A DNA stretch of 40,866 nucleotides from an uncultured Ruminiclostridium sp. (GCA_944386545.1 CALXBK010000014.1:1-40866), one strand, 5' to 3'; shown: positions 31,960 to 40,781, numbered from the stretch's first letter. Made by a program: numbers and translations. Notes: a model not told the origin generated them from the sequence alone.

Positions 31960-32901
31960 ATGGCTAAGCTTATAATCGAGCCGTCGCCTCATATAAAATC
32001 ACCGGTAACGACTCAGAAAATCATGCTGTGCGTGATAATTGCCCTGCTTCCGGCACTCGGCGTTTCCATGTGGGTGTTCGGGCTGCGTGCGCTTTTAATG
32101 ACGGTTGTCTGCTGTACCTGCTGTGTATTTTTCGAGTGGGCAAGCAGAAAGATTATGAAAAGAGATAACACAATAAGCGATTTATCCGCTGTTGTAACAG
32201 GTATGCTTCTCGCCTTCAACCTGCCCGTTACTCTGCCTTTTTACATGGCTGTGATAGGCTGTTTTGTATCAATTGTAATAGTAAAGCAATTCTTCGGCGG
32301 TATCGGACAGAACTTTGCAAACCCTGCAATTGCGGGACGAATTGTGCTTATGCTCTCCTTTACCTCTTACATGACAACATGGGTAGAGCCGTTCTACTAC
32401 AATAATACAACTCTTGTGACATCTTCAACTCCGCTTGCAGGAGGAGAGGCTTCACTTCTTGATTTGTTCATCGGAACAACGGGCGGATGTTTGGGCGAAA
32501 CCTCTGCGCTTGCCCTGCTTATCGGCGGTATCTTCCTTGTTGTGATGAAAATAATCTCTCCCGCAACTCCGCTTTGTTTTATCGGTACGGTATTCCTGCT
32601 TTCGATTTTTCAGACGGGAAGCCTTGAGGGTGCGCTTGCCGCAATTCTTTCGGGCGGCGTAATGCTCGGTGCGATATTCATGGCTACCGACTATTCAACA
32701 ACCCCCATGACGACAAAGGGCAAGATTATCTTCGGTATCGGCTGCGGACTTATAACCGTGCTTATCAGAGCGTTCGGCACTATGCCCGAGGGCGTATCCT
32801 ATTCGATACTGCTTATGAACATTCTGACTCCGCTTATTGACCGTTTTACCGTTCCCAAGGCATTCGGTGCGGTAAAGCCGCAGAAAGGCGGAAAAAAATG
32901 A
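31960..32901 (+). CDS. rnfD: Rnf complex subunit RnfD
   Basis: 313 residues, integral membrane subunit with about nine or ten segments. It begins IIEPSPHIKSPVTTQKIM, a family signature. The flavin attachment segment LVTSSTPLAGG (near residue 155) holds the Thr that carries covalent FMN. GQNFANPAIAGRIVLM, ALLIGGIFLV and ATDYSTTPMT are further conserved blocks. ATG at 31960 with GGAAAGGA upstream. The 3' end overlaps the rnfG start as ATGA. Confidence 0.94.
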   Translation: MAKLIIEPSPHIKSPVTTQKIMLCVIIALLPALGVSMWVFGLRALLMTVVCCTCCVFFEWASRKIMKRDNTISDLSAVVTGMLLAFNLPVTLPFYMAVIGCFVSIVIVKQFFGGIGQNFANPAIAGRIVLMLSFTSYMTTWVEPFYYNNTTLVTSSTPLAGGEASLLDLFIGTTGGCLGETSALALLIGGIFLVVMKIISPATPLCFIGTVFLLSIFQTGSLEGALAAILSGGVMLGAIFMATDYSTTPMTTKGKIIFGIGCGLITVLIRAFGTMPEGVSYSILLMNILTPLIDRFTVPKAFGAVKPQKGGKK

Positions 32902-33482
32902 AAAATGCGCTGAAAACCGCAAAGCCTGTTATCGTGCTTTCCGTAATCTGCACACTTATCTGCGCTTTGCTTATTGTAACCTATAATCTCACCTATGTAG
33001 ATACATCGGGAGTTATTACCGATGACCTCATGGCGGCGTGCAAACAGCTTGACGGCGACGCTTCCTTTGCGCTTGTGACGGACAGGACAGCCGCAGGACT
33101 TGACGGCGAGGAATTTAAGGATATTACCAAAATCATAAAGAATGAAACTGACGGCACCTTCCTGTTTGAGATTGTTGTTGACGGCTATTCCTCGGACGGT
33201 ATCGACGCAGTTATTTCCCTTGACAAAAACGGTGCGGTAAAAGGAATTTCGATAATCGCTCTTGCCGAAACTCCGGGACTCGGCACAAAAATCAATGATG
33301 AAGCCTTCCTTTCAAGGTTTACGGGAGCTTCGGGCAGTGTCGAGATAGTTAAAAACGAGCCGACAGCCGACAATCAGGTGCAGGCGATAACAGGCTCAAC
33401 TCTTTCCTCAAGGGGTATGGCAAAGGCGGTAAATCTTGCGCTGAGCGCATATTCCGCACTTAATAAGGAGGTGTCGGTATGA
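32898..33482 (+). CDS. rnfG: Rnf complex subunit RnfG
   Basis: 194 residues. One N-terminal membrane anchor (~10-32), then an extracytoplasmic FMN-binding domain. The flavinylation motif near the C-terminus is TGSTLSSRGMAKAV (family form SGATxTS), whose Thr would be the covalent FMN site. LAETPGLGTKINDEAFLSRF is the other conserved block. Overlaps rnfD by four bases and rnfE by four. Flavin attachment would need an ApbE transferase, not in this window. Confidence 0.93.
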   Translation: MKNALKTAKPVIVLSVICTLICALLIVTYNLTYVDTSGVITDDLMAACKQLDGDASFALVTDRTAAGLDGEEFKDITKIIKNETDGTFLFEIVVDGYSSDGIDAVISLDKNGAVKGISIIALAETPGLGTKINDEAFLSRFTGASGSVEIVKNEPTADNQVQAITGSTLSSRGMAKAVNLALSAYSALNKEVSV

Positions 33483-34147
33483 GCTATATGAAGGAATTTA
33501 CAAAGGGACTTATCAAGGAAAACCCCAACATGGTAATGCTGCTGGGTATGTGCCCGACGCTTGCAATTACCACAATGGCGGTAAACGGTGTGACCATGGG
33601 ACTTTCCACCACCTTTGTGCTTGTATGCTCCAACCTTGTTATTTCTCTGCTTAAAAAGGTAATTCCCGATACGGTAAGACTTCCTGCCTACATCGTAATC
33701 ATCGCGGGCTTTGTTACCTTTGTAAGCCTTGTGCTTCAGGCGGTAGCCCCCGATATTTATTCCGCACTCGGAATGTATCTCGCTCTTATCACCGTAAACT
33801 GCATTATTCTTGGCAGAGCAGAGATGTTCGCTTCCAAAAACAAGGCTATCCCCTCCATGCTCGACGGTCTGGGAATGGGACTTGGCTTTACCCTTACCCT
33901 TGTGCTTGTCGGCTCGATAAGAGAAATCTTCGGCGCAGGCTCGTGGTTCGGCATTAAGATAATGCCCGAATTTTTAGAGCCGATGACCTTGCTCATTTTA
34001 CCTGCGGGCGGCTTCTTTGTACTCGGAACGGTTATCGCAGTTGTAAACAGGCTGATGAAGAAAAAGCCCCGTGAAATCACCTGCGAAAACTGCCCCAATG
34101 CAGAAAGCTGCAAGGATTGCTCTGCAAAAAACGGAGGTGACAGGTAA
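33479..34147 (+). CDS. rnfE: Rnf complex subunit RnfE with Cys-rich tail
   Basis: 222 residues, about six membrane segments. Signature blocks: LIKENPNMVMLLGMCPTLA, LPAYIVIIAGFVTFV, YLALITVNCIILGRAE, SMLDGLGMGLGF and GSIREIFGAGSWFG. After the last membrane segment it has a hydrophilic tail with C202, C205, C211 and C214 (CENCPNAESCKDC), a CxxC-x5-CxxC pattern not part of the core fold. Overlaps rnfG by four bases and rnfA by one. Paralogous in fold to RnfA. Confidence 0.93.
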   Translation: MSYMKEFTKGLIKENPNMVMLLGMCPTLAITTMAVNGVTMGLSTTFVLVCSNLVISLLKKVIPDTVRLPAYIVIIAGFVTFVSLVLQAVAPDIYSALGMYLALITVNCIILGRAEMFASKNKAIPSMLDGLGMGLGFTLTLVLVGSIREIFGAGSWFGIKIMPEFLEPMTLLILPAGGFFVLGTVIAVVNRLMKKKPREITCENCPNAESCKDCSAKNGGDR

Positions 34148-34749
34148 TGGAAATTGCTAAGAACCTCATGGTAATACTCCTTACGGGAATACTCACCGAA
34201 AACTTTGTGCTTTCAAAGTTCCTCGGTATCTGTCCGTTCCTCGGAGTTTCAAAGAAGCTCAATAGCTCAATAGGCATGGGTGCGGCTGTTACCTTTGTAA
34301 TGGTGTGTGCGAGCGCTGTAACTTATCCCATTTACTTCGGCATTTTAGCGCCTTTGGGCATAGAGTACATGAACACTATCGCATTTATCCTTATAATTGC
34401 GGTATTTGTACAGCTTGTCGAAATGGTGCTGAAAAAGTATATGCCTCCGCTTTACAAGTCGCTGGGCGTATACCTGCCGCTTATCACTACAAACTGCGCC
34501 GTACTCGGCGTAACACAGCTTAACTTAACAAAGGAATACAATTTTCTTGAATCGGTTGTAAATGCTTTCGGTGCAGGTGTCGGCTTTATGATAGCAATGA
34601 TTATCTTTGCGGGCGTTCGCTCCCGTCTTGAACGCTGCAATATACCGAATGCGCTTCAGGGTGCGCCTATAACGCTTATGGCGGCTTCTGTCGTGTCGCT
34701 TGCCTTTATCGGCTTCGGCGGCGTGGTTGAAGGAATATTCGGAGCGTAA
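34147..34749 (+). CDS. rnfA: Rnf complex subunit RnfA
   Basis: 200 residues, about six membrane segments. Signatures: ILTENFVLSKFLGICPFLGVS (split around residue 30), YLPLITTNCAVLGV, SVVNAFGAGVGFMIAM, and GAPITLMAASVVSLAFIGF. The membrane Cys in GICPF and NCAVLG match those known to hold the Fe-S centre shared with RnfE. Start at 34147 overlaps the rnfE stop (TAATG). rnfB follows after 18 bases. Confidence 0.94.
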   Translation: MEIAKNLMVILLTGILTENFVLSKFLGICPFLGVSKKLNSSIGMGAAVTFVMVCASAVTYPIYFGILAPLGIEYMNTIAFILIIAVFVQLVEMVLKKYMPPLYKSLGVYLPLITTNCAVLGVTQLNLTKEYNFLESVVNAFGAGVGFMIAMIIFAGVRSRLERCNIPNALQGAPITLMAASVVSLAFIGFGGVVEGIFGA

Positions 34750-34767
34750 GGCAGGGGGAATACTACT

Positions 34768-35580
34768 ATGACGGAATATATTTTACCTATACTTATATTT
34801 TTAGGCTTCGGTGCGCTTTCGGGTATTTTACTGCTTGTCGCTTCAAGAGTGCTTGCAGTCAAAACCGATGAAACCGAGGCGCAAATTACCGAGGTACTTC
34901 CCGGCGCTAACTGCGGCGGCTGCGGCTATTCGGGCTGTGAGGGCTATGCAAGGGCAGTAGTGCATGACGGCGTTGCGACAAACCTGTGTAAGCCGGGCGG
35001 TGCAGAGGTTATGAACAAGATAAACGCCATAATGGGCAAAGAGGGCGGAGTATTTATCAAGGAAGTGGCATTTGTACGCTGTAACGGCTGTAATACCGCA
35101 ACTGAGGATAAATATACCTATACAGGTACTCCCTCCTGTGCGGCGGTTGATAAATTCTACAACGGCAAGGGCAGCTGTCGCTTCGGCTGTGCAGGCTACG
35201 GTGACTGTGCGGCGGTGTGCGACAACGACGCCATCAGCATAATAAACGGCGTTGCGGTTGTTGACGAGGCAAGGTGTCTCGGCTGCGGAAAATGCGTTGC
35301 CGCTTGTCCCAATAATCTTATATTTATCCGTAGGCAGACCTCTACCGTTGCGCTTCGCTGTTCCTCAGGCGATGTCGGCAAGGTAGCAAGAGCTGTGTGC
35401 CGCAACAGCTGTATCGGCTGTAAGCTGTGCGAAAAGAAGTGTCCAAACTCAGCTATTGTGGTTGCTGACAATCATGCGATTATCGACTATGAAAAATGCA
35501 CCTCCTGCGGCGCCTGCGTAGAGGCTTGTCCGAGAAAGTGCCTTGTAAACACAAGGTGTCTGCACTCCGTAAAATCATAA
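34768..35580 (+). CDS. rnfB: Rnf complex subunit RnfB
   Basis: 270 residues; ferredoxin-receiving subunit. N-terminal membrane anchor (~5-28), then the Fe-S domain LPGANCGGCGYSGCEGYARA, a CNGCNTATEDKY segment, then ferredoxin-like cluster motifs: CRFGCAGYGDCAAVC, CLGCGKCVAACP, CIGCKLCEKKCP and CTSCGACVEACP. It thus carries several clusters, typical of Clostridial RnfB. ATG at 34768 after GGCAGGGGG. Last of the rnf genes; a small membrane protein follows 12 bases later. Confidence 0.94.
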   Translation: MTEYILPILIFLGFGALSGILLLVASRVLAVKTDETEAQITEVLPGANCGGCGYSGCEGYARAVVHDGVATNLCKPGGAEVMNKINAIMGKEGGVFIKEVAFVRCNGCNTATEDKYTYTGTPSCAAVDKFYNGKGSCRFGCAGYGDCAAVCDNDAISIINGVAVVDEARCLGCGKCVAACPNNLIFIRRQTSTVALRCSSGDVGKVARAVCRNSCIGCKLCEKKCPNSAIVVADNHAIIDYEKCTSCGACVEACPRKCLVNTRCLHSVKS

Positions 35581-35592
35581 AAGGCGGTATTA

Positions 35593-36189
35593 ATGGCAAA
35601 GGGTAAGAAAGTAAGGAAAAACTCATCATACAAAAAGCAAAAGACGGCTCCCGTAATTAATTCGAGAGCCGAGCTTGTGGATTATAACAAAATCAGAATA
35701 AGTCAGTATCCTCTTTCGCTGAGATGGTTCAAATTCTTCAAATACGGGGCGATACCCTTGCAGGCGGCATTTTTTCTTTACGGTGTTGCCGTTTGCGTTA
35801 TATCGCTTATAACCTCCTTTGGAGCTGAGGTAAGACAGGAGCTGAGCGATACGACATTCGCGTTTTTTACGGCGTATAACGCTGTTATGATTTTGCTCAA
35901 TATTGCGGCGGCGGTTTTCTGTTTTATTATGCTAAGGCAGCTTTCAGAGCTTACCGAAAAGACCTACCGCATACTGAAAATATTCTTATGGAGCACCGCT
36001 TCGCTGAATGCGCTTTATAATGCGGCGGCGGAGCTTATGAGAGGGCTTGTTTTCCCCGAAACCATGGATTTTTCAAGAATTGCCATAATTGCTTACGGAG
36101 TTATTTTTATGGGAATATGGCTGTATTGCAATCTCAAGTATTTCAGAATAAGAAAAAGCCTGTTTGAAGCTCCGCAGTTTATAACTTAG
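35593..36189 (+). CDS. Four-segment membrane protein of unknown function
   Basis: 198 residues. A basic, Lys-rich N-terminus (first ~25 residues) precedes four hydrophobic segments at roughly 50-75, 88-115, 125-140 and 160-180, ending in a short basic tail. No family was recognised. ATG at 35593 with AAAAGGCGG upstream, 12 bases after rnfB, so it is probably co-transcribed with the rnf operon. Whether it takes part in Rnf assembly is unknown. Followed by an array of hairpins that may end the operon. Confidence 0.7.
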   Translation: MAKGKKVRKNSSYKKQKTAPVINSRAELVDYNKIRISQYPLSLRWFKFFKYGAIPLQAAFFLYGVAVCVISLITSFGAEVRQELSDTTFAFFTAYNAVMILLNIAAAVFCFIMLRQLSELTEKTYRILKIFLWSTASLNALYNAAAELMRGLVFPETMDFSRIAIIAYGVIFMGIWLYCNLKYFRIRKSLFEAPQFIT

Positions 36190-36201
36190 GCAAGATTTCC
36201 C

Positions 36202-36312
36202 CCGCCTCTAAGGCGGCGGGTTCCATATTCAGTTTCAGTTGGGGTTCAATCCCCAACTGAAACTGAATCGCAGCTTCGCTGCGGCTTGCCACGTTGAATG
36301 ACGGGGCAAGCC
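36202..36312. repeat. Array of four consecutive hairpins
   Basis: In order: CCGCCT/AGGCGG (36202-36216); a perfect 18-bp stem ATTCAGTTTCAGTTGGGG (36227-36244) with its complement (36251-36268) around a TTCAAT loop; GCAGC/GCTGC (36270-36282); and GGCTTGCC/GGCAAGCC (36283-36312). Almost every base is paired. It fills the 174-base gap between two plus-strand genes. No T-run follows any stem. It could be a repetitive palindromic element, an mRNA processing site, or a structured RNA. Confidence 0.7.
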
Positions 36313-36363
36313 CCTTATTGAAAATAGGAATTTTAAAATACCGAAAGGACGTATTAAAACGAG

Positions 36364-37542
36364 ATGACGTCAAACAATCCTTTTTCTCTCGCTGTAAATG
36401 AAATAAAAAACCGCTTTCCGTTTGGCTCGGTAAAAAAATTCAAGGCTCAGACGGAGCAGAACAAAAGCGGAAGCGAAATTCTGTCATCGGCGATTTCAAG
36501 ATATAACTGCCGTACAATTCCCATTGCGGCAATACTTCTGATTTTGTGGACTTTTTTTTCGCTTGCGCTTGAAGCCTTTACAACAAACGGCACTGCCGCT
36601 GAATTAGCGGGAGAGATTTTACTGCTGTTCACCTCGGTGTGCGCTTTGGGCTTCGGGTTTTATTTCAGCGGAAAATACCCTTCCTATTATCCTTATGTGT
36701 TCTGGGGCTTATATCTCATTTCCTACGGAATAAAGCTCTGCGGCTGTATAGACGGTGCGGCAGGCTTTGCGCAGACGGTTCTTTCAATAGCGGTTATTGC
36801 GTTGTTTCCCGTTTTCAGTCCGCTTGTTTCGGCTTTGTTTATTGCGGCTGTACCGCTTTGGTATACGGTTTTGTGCGCCGTAAACGGCATACTTGCGTAT
36901 TATATAATAACGGCATGGATTGTTGCTATCGTGTGCTTTTACGCTTCCTTGTCCTCTTACGCCATGTTCAGCGTCAGAATGATAAATTCACGTCGGATAA
37001 AAGAGGATAAGCTGAGAATAAAAATGACCTCTGTTATTGACAATCTCACGGGACTGTACGACAGAGGCTATGCGATAGAAAACACCGAAAAGCTCCTTTC
37101 CGATAAAACAAAGACGGCAATGATTATAGTCAATATTGACGATTTTTCCGAGTACGGAAGAATATACGGTTCCGCGCTGTCAGACGAGGCGCTTAAAAGA
37201 GTGGCAAAGTGCGTAAGGATTGTCGCAAAGCATTACACCGAAATAATCTGCCGCTATCAAGGCAACGGCATTATGGTTACTCTGCCGTTCAAAAATGACG
37301 AGGAAGCCGCTACGCTGTGCGAGGAGATACGAAAAACAATCTCAACGATGAACATTCCGTTTGCCGAGTCAAAGCACGGAAAGAGAATTACCGTCACGGT
37401 AAGCGCAGATACAAGCAAGCCGTCAGATACCTTTGATTTGCTTCATCAGAGGGTTATGCGTTCTCAGAAGGCGGCAAAGGATTTCGGCGGAAACTGCATA
37501 TCCTATAAAGAGCAGGTATACAGACCTGATGAAGAAAACTGA
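36364..37542 (+). CDS. Membrane protein with degenerate GGDEF domain
   Basis: 392 residues. Cytoplasmic N-terminus (~50 residues), about six membrane segments (~52-215), a short helical linker, then a GGDEF-fold domain (~222-385). The domain starts VIDNLTGLYDRGYA, and the I/VNIDDF strand is kept, but the catalytic signature (~residue 296) is RYQGNGIMV where active enzymes have R-x-GGDEF; the metal-binding and catalytic acidic residues are absent. Diguanylate cyclase activity is therefore not expected. The ATG at 36364 lies 14 bases past GAAAGGA, a longish spacing. Second inactive GGDEF protein in this window; probably a membrane sensor or nucleotide receptor. Confidence 0.8.
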   Translation: MTSNNPFSLAVNEIKNRFPFGSVKKFKAQTEQNKSGSEILSSAISRYNCRTIPIAAILLILWTFFSLALEAFTTNGTAAELAGEILLLFTSVCALGFGFYFSGKYPSYYPYVFWGLYLISYGIKLCGCIDGAAGFAQTVLSIAVIALFPVFSPLVSALFIAAVPLWYTVLCAVNGILAYYIITAWIVAIVCFYASLSSYAMFSVRMINSRRIKEDKLRIKMTSVIDNLTGLYDRGYAIENTEKLLSDKTKTAMIIVNIDDFSEYGRIYGSALSDEALKRVAKCVRIVAKHYTEIICRYQGNGIMVTLPFKNDEEAATLCEEIRKTISTMNIPFAESKHGKRITVTVSADTSKPSDTFDLLHQRVMRSQKAAKDFGGNCISYKEQVYRPDEEN

Positions 37543-37553
37543 ATAAATTAACA

Positions 37554-37581
37554 GTCGGCAAGCGTATTTTCGCTTGCCGAC
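37554..37581. terminator. Bidirectional terminator between convergent genes
   Basis: Perfect 11-bp stem GTCGGCAAGCG/CGCTTGCCGAC with a TATTTT loop. Followed by GTTTTCTTTG on the plus strand and TGTTAATTTATT on the minus strand. Confidence 0.88.
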
Positions 37582-37601
37582 GTTTTCTTTGTTATTGCCG
37601 T

Positions 37602-39251
37602 TTAAAGATTGAGTATATATTCAAGGTATGTTCCGACATTGCCGAGAGCATTTTCCGTTGTCATTCCGACAAGTACGTCCGTTGCGCCCATTTCGGCACA
37701 GAAGTCCGTCACATTGAAGTTGCAGTATCTCACATCAATAACATAAATCTCCTCAAATGAGGATGTAAGGCAGGGTATCATTGCGCTGGGGTAATCGTCT
37801 TTCAGCACTACCAGCACTCTGTCATTGTCAACATCGGTTGTGATATGCTTGATATAGTTATCCGCCACCATGAACAGGCTGTAAAAAGATGTCGTGCTGT
37901 AATCCGACTGCGGCATAAGCGGATACTCAAACTGGAATTCGTAATCGGAATCGTAATATTCCGTCTGATAATCATTTGTCGGAACATAGTAGGTGAAGGT
38001 TTCGCCCTCGTACATAAGCGGCTCGTAGTCCGTTGCGGTGTAAATAGAGCCTAAGCAATCCTCCTCGTATTTGTCATACTCGGTAATTTCAGGGAAAGCA
38101 ACGCCTGCCGTATTCGCAAAGCTCTCAGCCGCATAATACGCACCTAACTGCTGCCAGTGACAGTCGCGCAGGAAGAAAATCTCCTCGTTTATGTGGGGGA
38201 ATAATGCTTCAAAGGTTTCTATCACCTTTATATCGGAGCTTAACATATTTGAAAGATAGCGCGAGTCGCTCAGCTCGGAGTATGCAGAAGCCGTATTAAG
38301 CTCTTTTGGGGTGATAAAGGTGTTCTGCGTTACGGCGAGCATACTGTATACATTGACATCGGGAAGCCGTTCCTTTATAAGGTTTACTGAGTTTGCATAA
38401 TCTTCAGCATAGCTTCTTTTGCCGTTATATAGCTGTGCGCCGTAAATCACATCGTTGCTTAAATAAACCGTGTTCATTCCTGTCTGATGAAGTATCTCAG
38501 CGTCCGGATCCGACGGCTCAATATATATATTTTCAGGCTTTGACTCATCAGAACTGCTATCATCGCCCGACTGAGGTTTGTCGTCATCGCTTGACTGCGG
38601 CGTGCTTGAATTTGAGTCGGAGGGTGCGGGAGTAACAATCACAATAGGCTTTGTGGACTGCGTTGTTATCTCGGTCTGGGATGAGCCGCTGTTTATATTG
38701 GAAACGTTTCCGCTTATCTGCTCGCCGCTTATTGAAAATCCGAAGCAGGAACGGAACCATGCGCCGAACGACTTTAATTCATCTCTGAACGGAACGGTAT
38801 CGTTGTAGAAGTAGCTTATATCCTCCGTGTAGTCGCCTTTCCAGTAGTTCTCCCACAAAAATTCGGGAAATTTAGCAAGCTCTCTTTTTTCCGTTTCTGA
38901 AACTGTGGGGCGGGGAAGGACTGCCAGCGCAACCACAAGTACCGCAAAGATTGAGGAGCATACGCCGATATTTATTTTTATTCCGAGCTTTTTCTTTTTA
39001 TCGTCATCGGCGGGAGCTGCGGTCTTCTTTTGAGGCTTGTTATCCTCGCCGATTTTGTCCTGCTTTGTAACCTTTACCGTCCTTTTAACGGAGGAGGACT
39101 TCTTTACATCGCTTTTTCCGGCGTTGTTTTCTGCGGGCTTTTTCTCTTTGGAGGCAGATTTCTTATAGGGCTTTTTCTTGTTTGCCTCTAACTTCTGCCT
39201 GTACATCTCGTTGATTTCTTCAAGCTCTTTGTCGTTGATATAATCGGACAT
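37602..39251 (-). CDS. DHHW-family protein (AlgJ/AlgX-like partner of MBOAT acyltransferase)
   Basis: 549 residues. A Lys-rich cytoplasmic N-terminus (~1-90) precedes one membrane segment (~93-112) and a large extracytoplasmic part, with a Ser/Asp-rich linker at ~185-245. The catalytic-like block FFLRDCHWQQLGAYYAAESFA resembles the D-x-H-W signature of DHHW/SGNH-like proteins that act with MBOAT proteins in O-acetylating cell-wall polymers or exopolysaccharide. ATG at 39251 follows GGAAAGGAGGGA, a very strong site. Downstream of the MBOAT gene by 18 bases. The polymer modified is not known. Confidence 0.8.
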   Translation of the reverse strand: MSDYINDKELEEINEMYRQKLEANKKKPYKKSASKEKKPAENNAGKSDVKKSSSVKRTVKVTKQDKIGEDNKPQKKTAAPADDDKKKKLGIKINIGVCSSIFAVLVVALAVLPRPTVSETEKRELAKFPEFLWENYWKGDYTEDISYFYNDTVPFRDELKSFGAWFRSCFGFSISGEQISGNVSNINSGSSQTEITTQSTKPIVIVTPAPSDSNSSTPQSSDDDKPQSGDDSSSDESKPENIYIEPSDPDAEILHQTGMNTVYLSNDVIYGAQLYNGKRSYAEDYANSVNLIKERLPDVNVYSMLAVTQNTFITPKELNTASAYSELSDSRYLSNMLSSDIKVIETFEALFPHINEEIFFLRDCHWQQLGAYYAAESFANTAGVAFPEITEYDKYEEDCLGSIYTATDYEPLMYEGETFTYYVPTNDYQTEYYDSDYEFQFEYPLMPQSDYSTTSFYSLFMVADNYIKHITTDVDNDRVLVVLKDDYPSAMIPCLTSSFEEIYVIDVRYCNFNVTDFCAEMGATDVLVGMTTENALGNVGTYLEYILNL

Positions 39252-39269
39252 CTGTTATCCCTCCTTTCC

Positions 39270-40673
39270 TTAAAAGTTCCAGTAGATAAACGGGTTGTTG
39301 GTTGCATTTACAAGCAAAATACTGCTCATTAAGAACACAGCAACATTTAAAACCGTTTGTCCGACGCTGTAATAAAGAGATAGGTTCATGCTTTCGAGCT
39401 TCTTTTTCAAAGCGGGTATAATCGGCATACACAGTGCAATTGCCACAAGCACAAGCCACGCGTTTGCCATCATGTTCTGAGTGGAAATTTTATCGGTAAA
39501 GTAGTTTCCGTTAAGTCCGATAAGGTTGCCGAGGAATGTTCCGAGCTTGCCTAAATCAGTAAAATAGAATATACCGAAGCCGATTATTACAACAACCGTG
39601 TTGTAGGCGTGAGAGAGAGCCGTCGGGATTTTTCTCATGCGCTTTGCTCCGACCGTTCTTTCTATCAGTATGAATAAGCCAAAGTAAAGTCCCCATATAA
39701 TATAGTTCCAGCTTGCTCCGTGCCAGAAGCCGGTGCAGAACCATACGAGGAACAGATTGAGGTACTTTCTGCGCTTGCCGAAAATAGGAACATACAAAAG
39801 ATAGTCACGGAAGAATGTGCCGAGCGAAATATGCCATCTCTGCCAGAATTCCGTTATGTTTTTGCTGACAAAGGGATAGCGGAAGTTCTCGTCAAAGTGG
39901 AAGCCGAAAATCCGTCCCATACCGATTGCCATATCCGAATATCCCGAAAAATCAAAGTAAACCTGCATAGCATAGCAAATTACAACATACCATGTTCCTA
40001 CAACGGAAAGCGAGGATATATCGCCGTCTTTGAAGAAGGTATCCACTATGACGCTTAAGTTGTTCGCAAGAATGACCTTTTTGCCCAGTCCCATGCAAAA
40101 GCGCGTAATACCCTCGCTTATATCCTCAGCGGTGATTTTTCTGTTGTCTATCTCATTTTCAATAACGCTGTAACGCACGATAGGACCTGCAACCAGCTGA
40201 GGGAACATCGAGATGTACATCAGCAGCTTGTAGTAGCTTCTCTGCACCAGTATCTTGCCCCAGTAGCAGTCAATTACATAAGAGATAATCTGGAAGGTGA
40301 AGAAGCTGATACCTATCGGCATTTCAATATTTGCCTTCGGAATGTCAAGCGGACTTATCGCATTGAAGTTTTCGATAAAGAAGTTCGTGTATTTGAATAC
40401 GACAAGCACGCCTATATCAAAAATCAGCGTAAGAGCAGTAACCAAAGTAGCTTTTTTGGTATCACGGAATTTATCTATCAGCAAGCCCGCACCGTAGTTG
40501 ACGCCGACGCTTGCAATAAGCAGGTACACCCATACAGGCTCTCCCCATGCGTAGAATATAATTGAAAATACTATCAGCACCCAGTTGCGGTATACCGTCT
40601 TACGGCTTATAAAGTACGCAATGAAGCATAGCGCCATGAAAACATACAAGAAAAATAAATCTGCAAATATCAA
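39270..40673 (-). CDS. MBOAT-family O-acyltransferase (AlgI/DltB-like)
   Basis: 467 residues, about ten to twelve membrane segments. Moves an acyl group, probably acetyl, across the membrane for transfer to a surface polymer. Signatures: YFDFSGYSDMAIGMGRIFGF, NFRYPFVSKNITEFWQRWHISLG (split across ~285-310), and the catalytic His in FWHGASWNYIIWGLYFG. The TTG at 40673 is chosen because AAGGAAGGAAG sits nine bases upstream and the protein then begins with its first membrane segment, as is usual. Longer in-frame starts add a hydrophilic stretch read from the leader. First gene of a two-gene operon with the DHHW protein, behind a consensus promoter. Confidence 0.9.
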   Translation of the reverse strand: MIFADLFFLYVFMALCFIAYFISRKTVYRNWVLIVFSIIFYAWGEPVWVYLLIASVGVNYGAGLLIDKFRDTKKATLVTALTLIFDIGVLVVFKYTNFFIENFNAISPLDIPKANIEMPIGISFFTFQIISYVIDCYWGKILVQRSYYKLLMYISMFPQLVAGPIVRYSVIENEIDNRKITAEDISEGITRFCMGLGKKVILANNLSVIVDTFFKDGDISSLSVVGTWYVVICYAMQVYFDFSGYSDMAIGMGRIFGFHFDENFRYPFVSKNITEFWQRWHISLGTFFRDYLLYVPIFGKRRKYLNLFLVWFCTGFWHGASWNYIIWGLYFGLFILIERTVGAKRMRKIPTALSHAYNTVVVIIGFGIFYFTDLGKLGTFLGNLIGLNGNYFTDKISTQNMMANAWLVLVAIALCMPIIPALKKKLESMNLSLYYSVGQTVLNVAVFLMSSILLVNATNNPFIYWNF

Positions 40674-40701
40674 GCTGTGTTCTTCCTTCCTTTTGTCTTT
40701 T

Positions 40702-40739
40702 CGGGCGATTTTTCCGTAAAACAGAGAAAAACGCACCCG
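40702..40739 (-). promoter_or_regulatory. Imperfect hairpin in the MBOAT leader
   Basis: CGGGCGATTTTTCC (40702-40715) can pair with GAAAAACGCACCCG (40726-40739) with two mismatches and two G-U pairs, between the promoter and the ribosome site. It might affect translation; no known riboswitch was recognised. Confidence 0.35.
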
Positions 40740-40752
40740 ATTCCAAAGTATC

Positions 40753-40781
40753 ATTATATATCATTTCCGTCAATATGTCAA
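40753..40781 (-). promoter_or_regulatory. Consensus sigma-A promoter for the MBOAT-DHHW operon
   Basis: Minus strand TTGACA (40776-40781), 17-nt spacer, TATAAT (40753-40758), both hexamers exact. Start predicted near 40746, leaving a ~70-nt leader. Confidence 0.85.
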
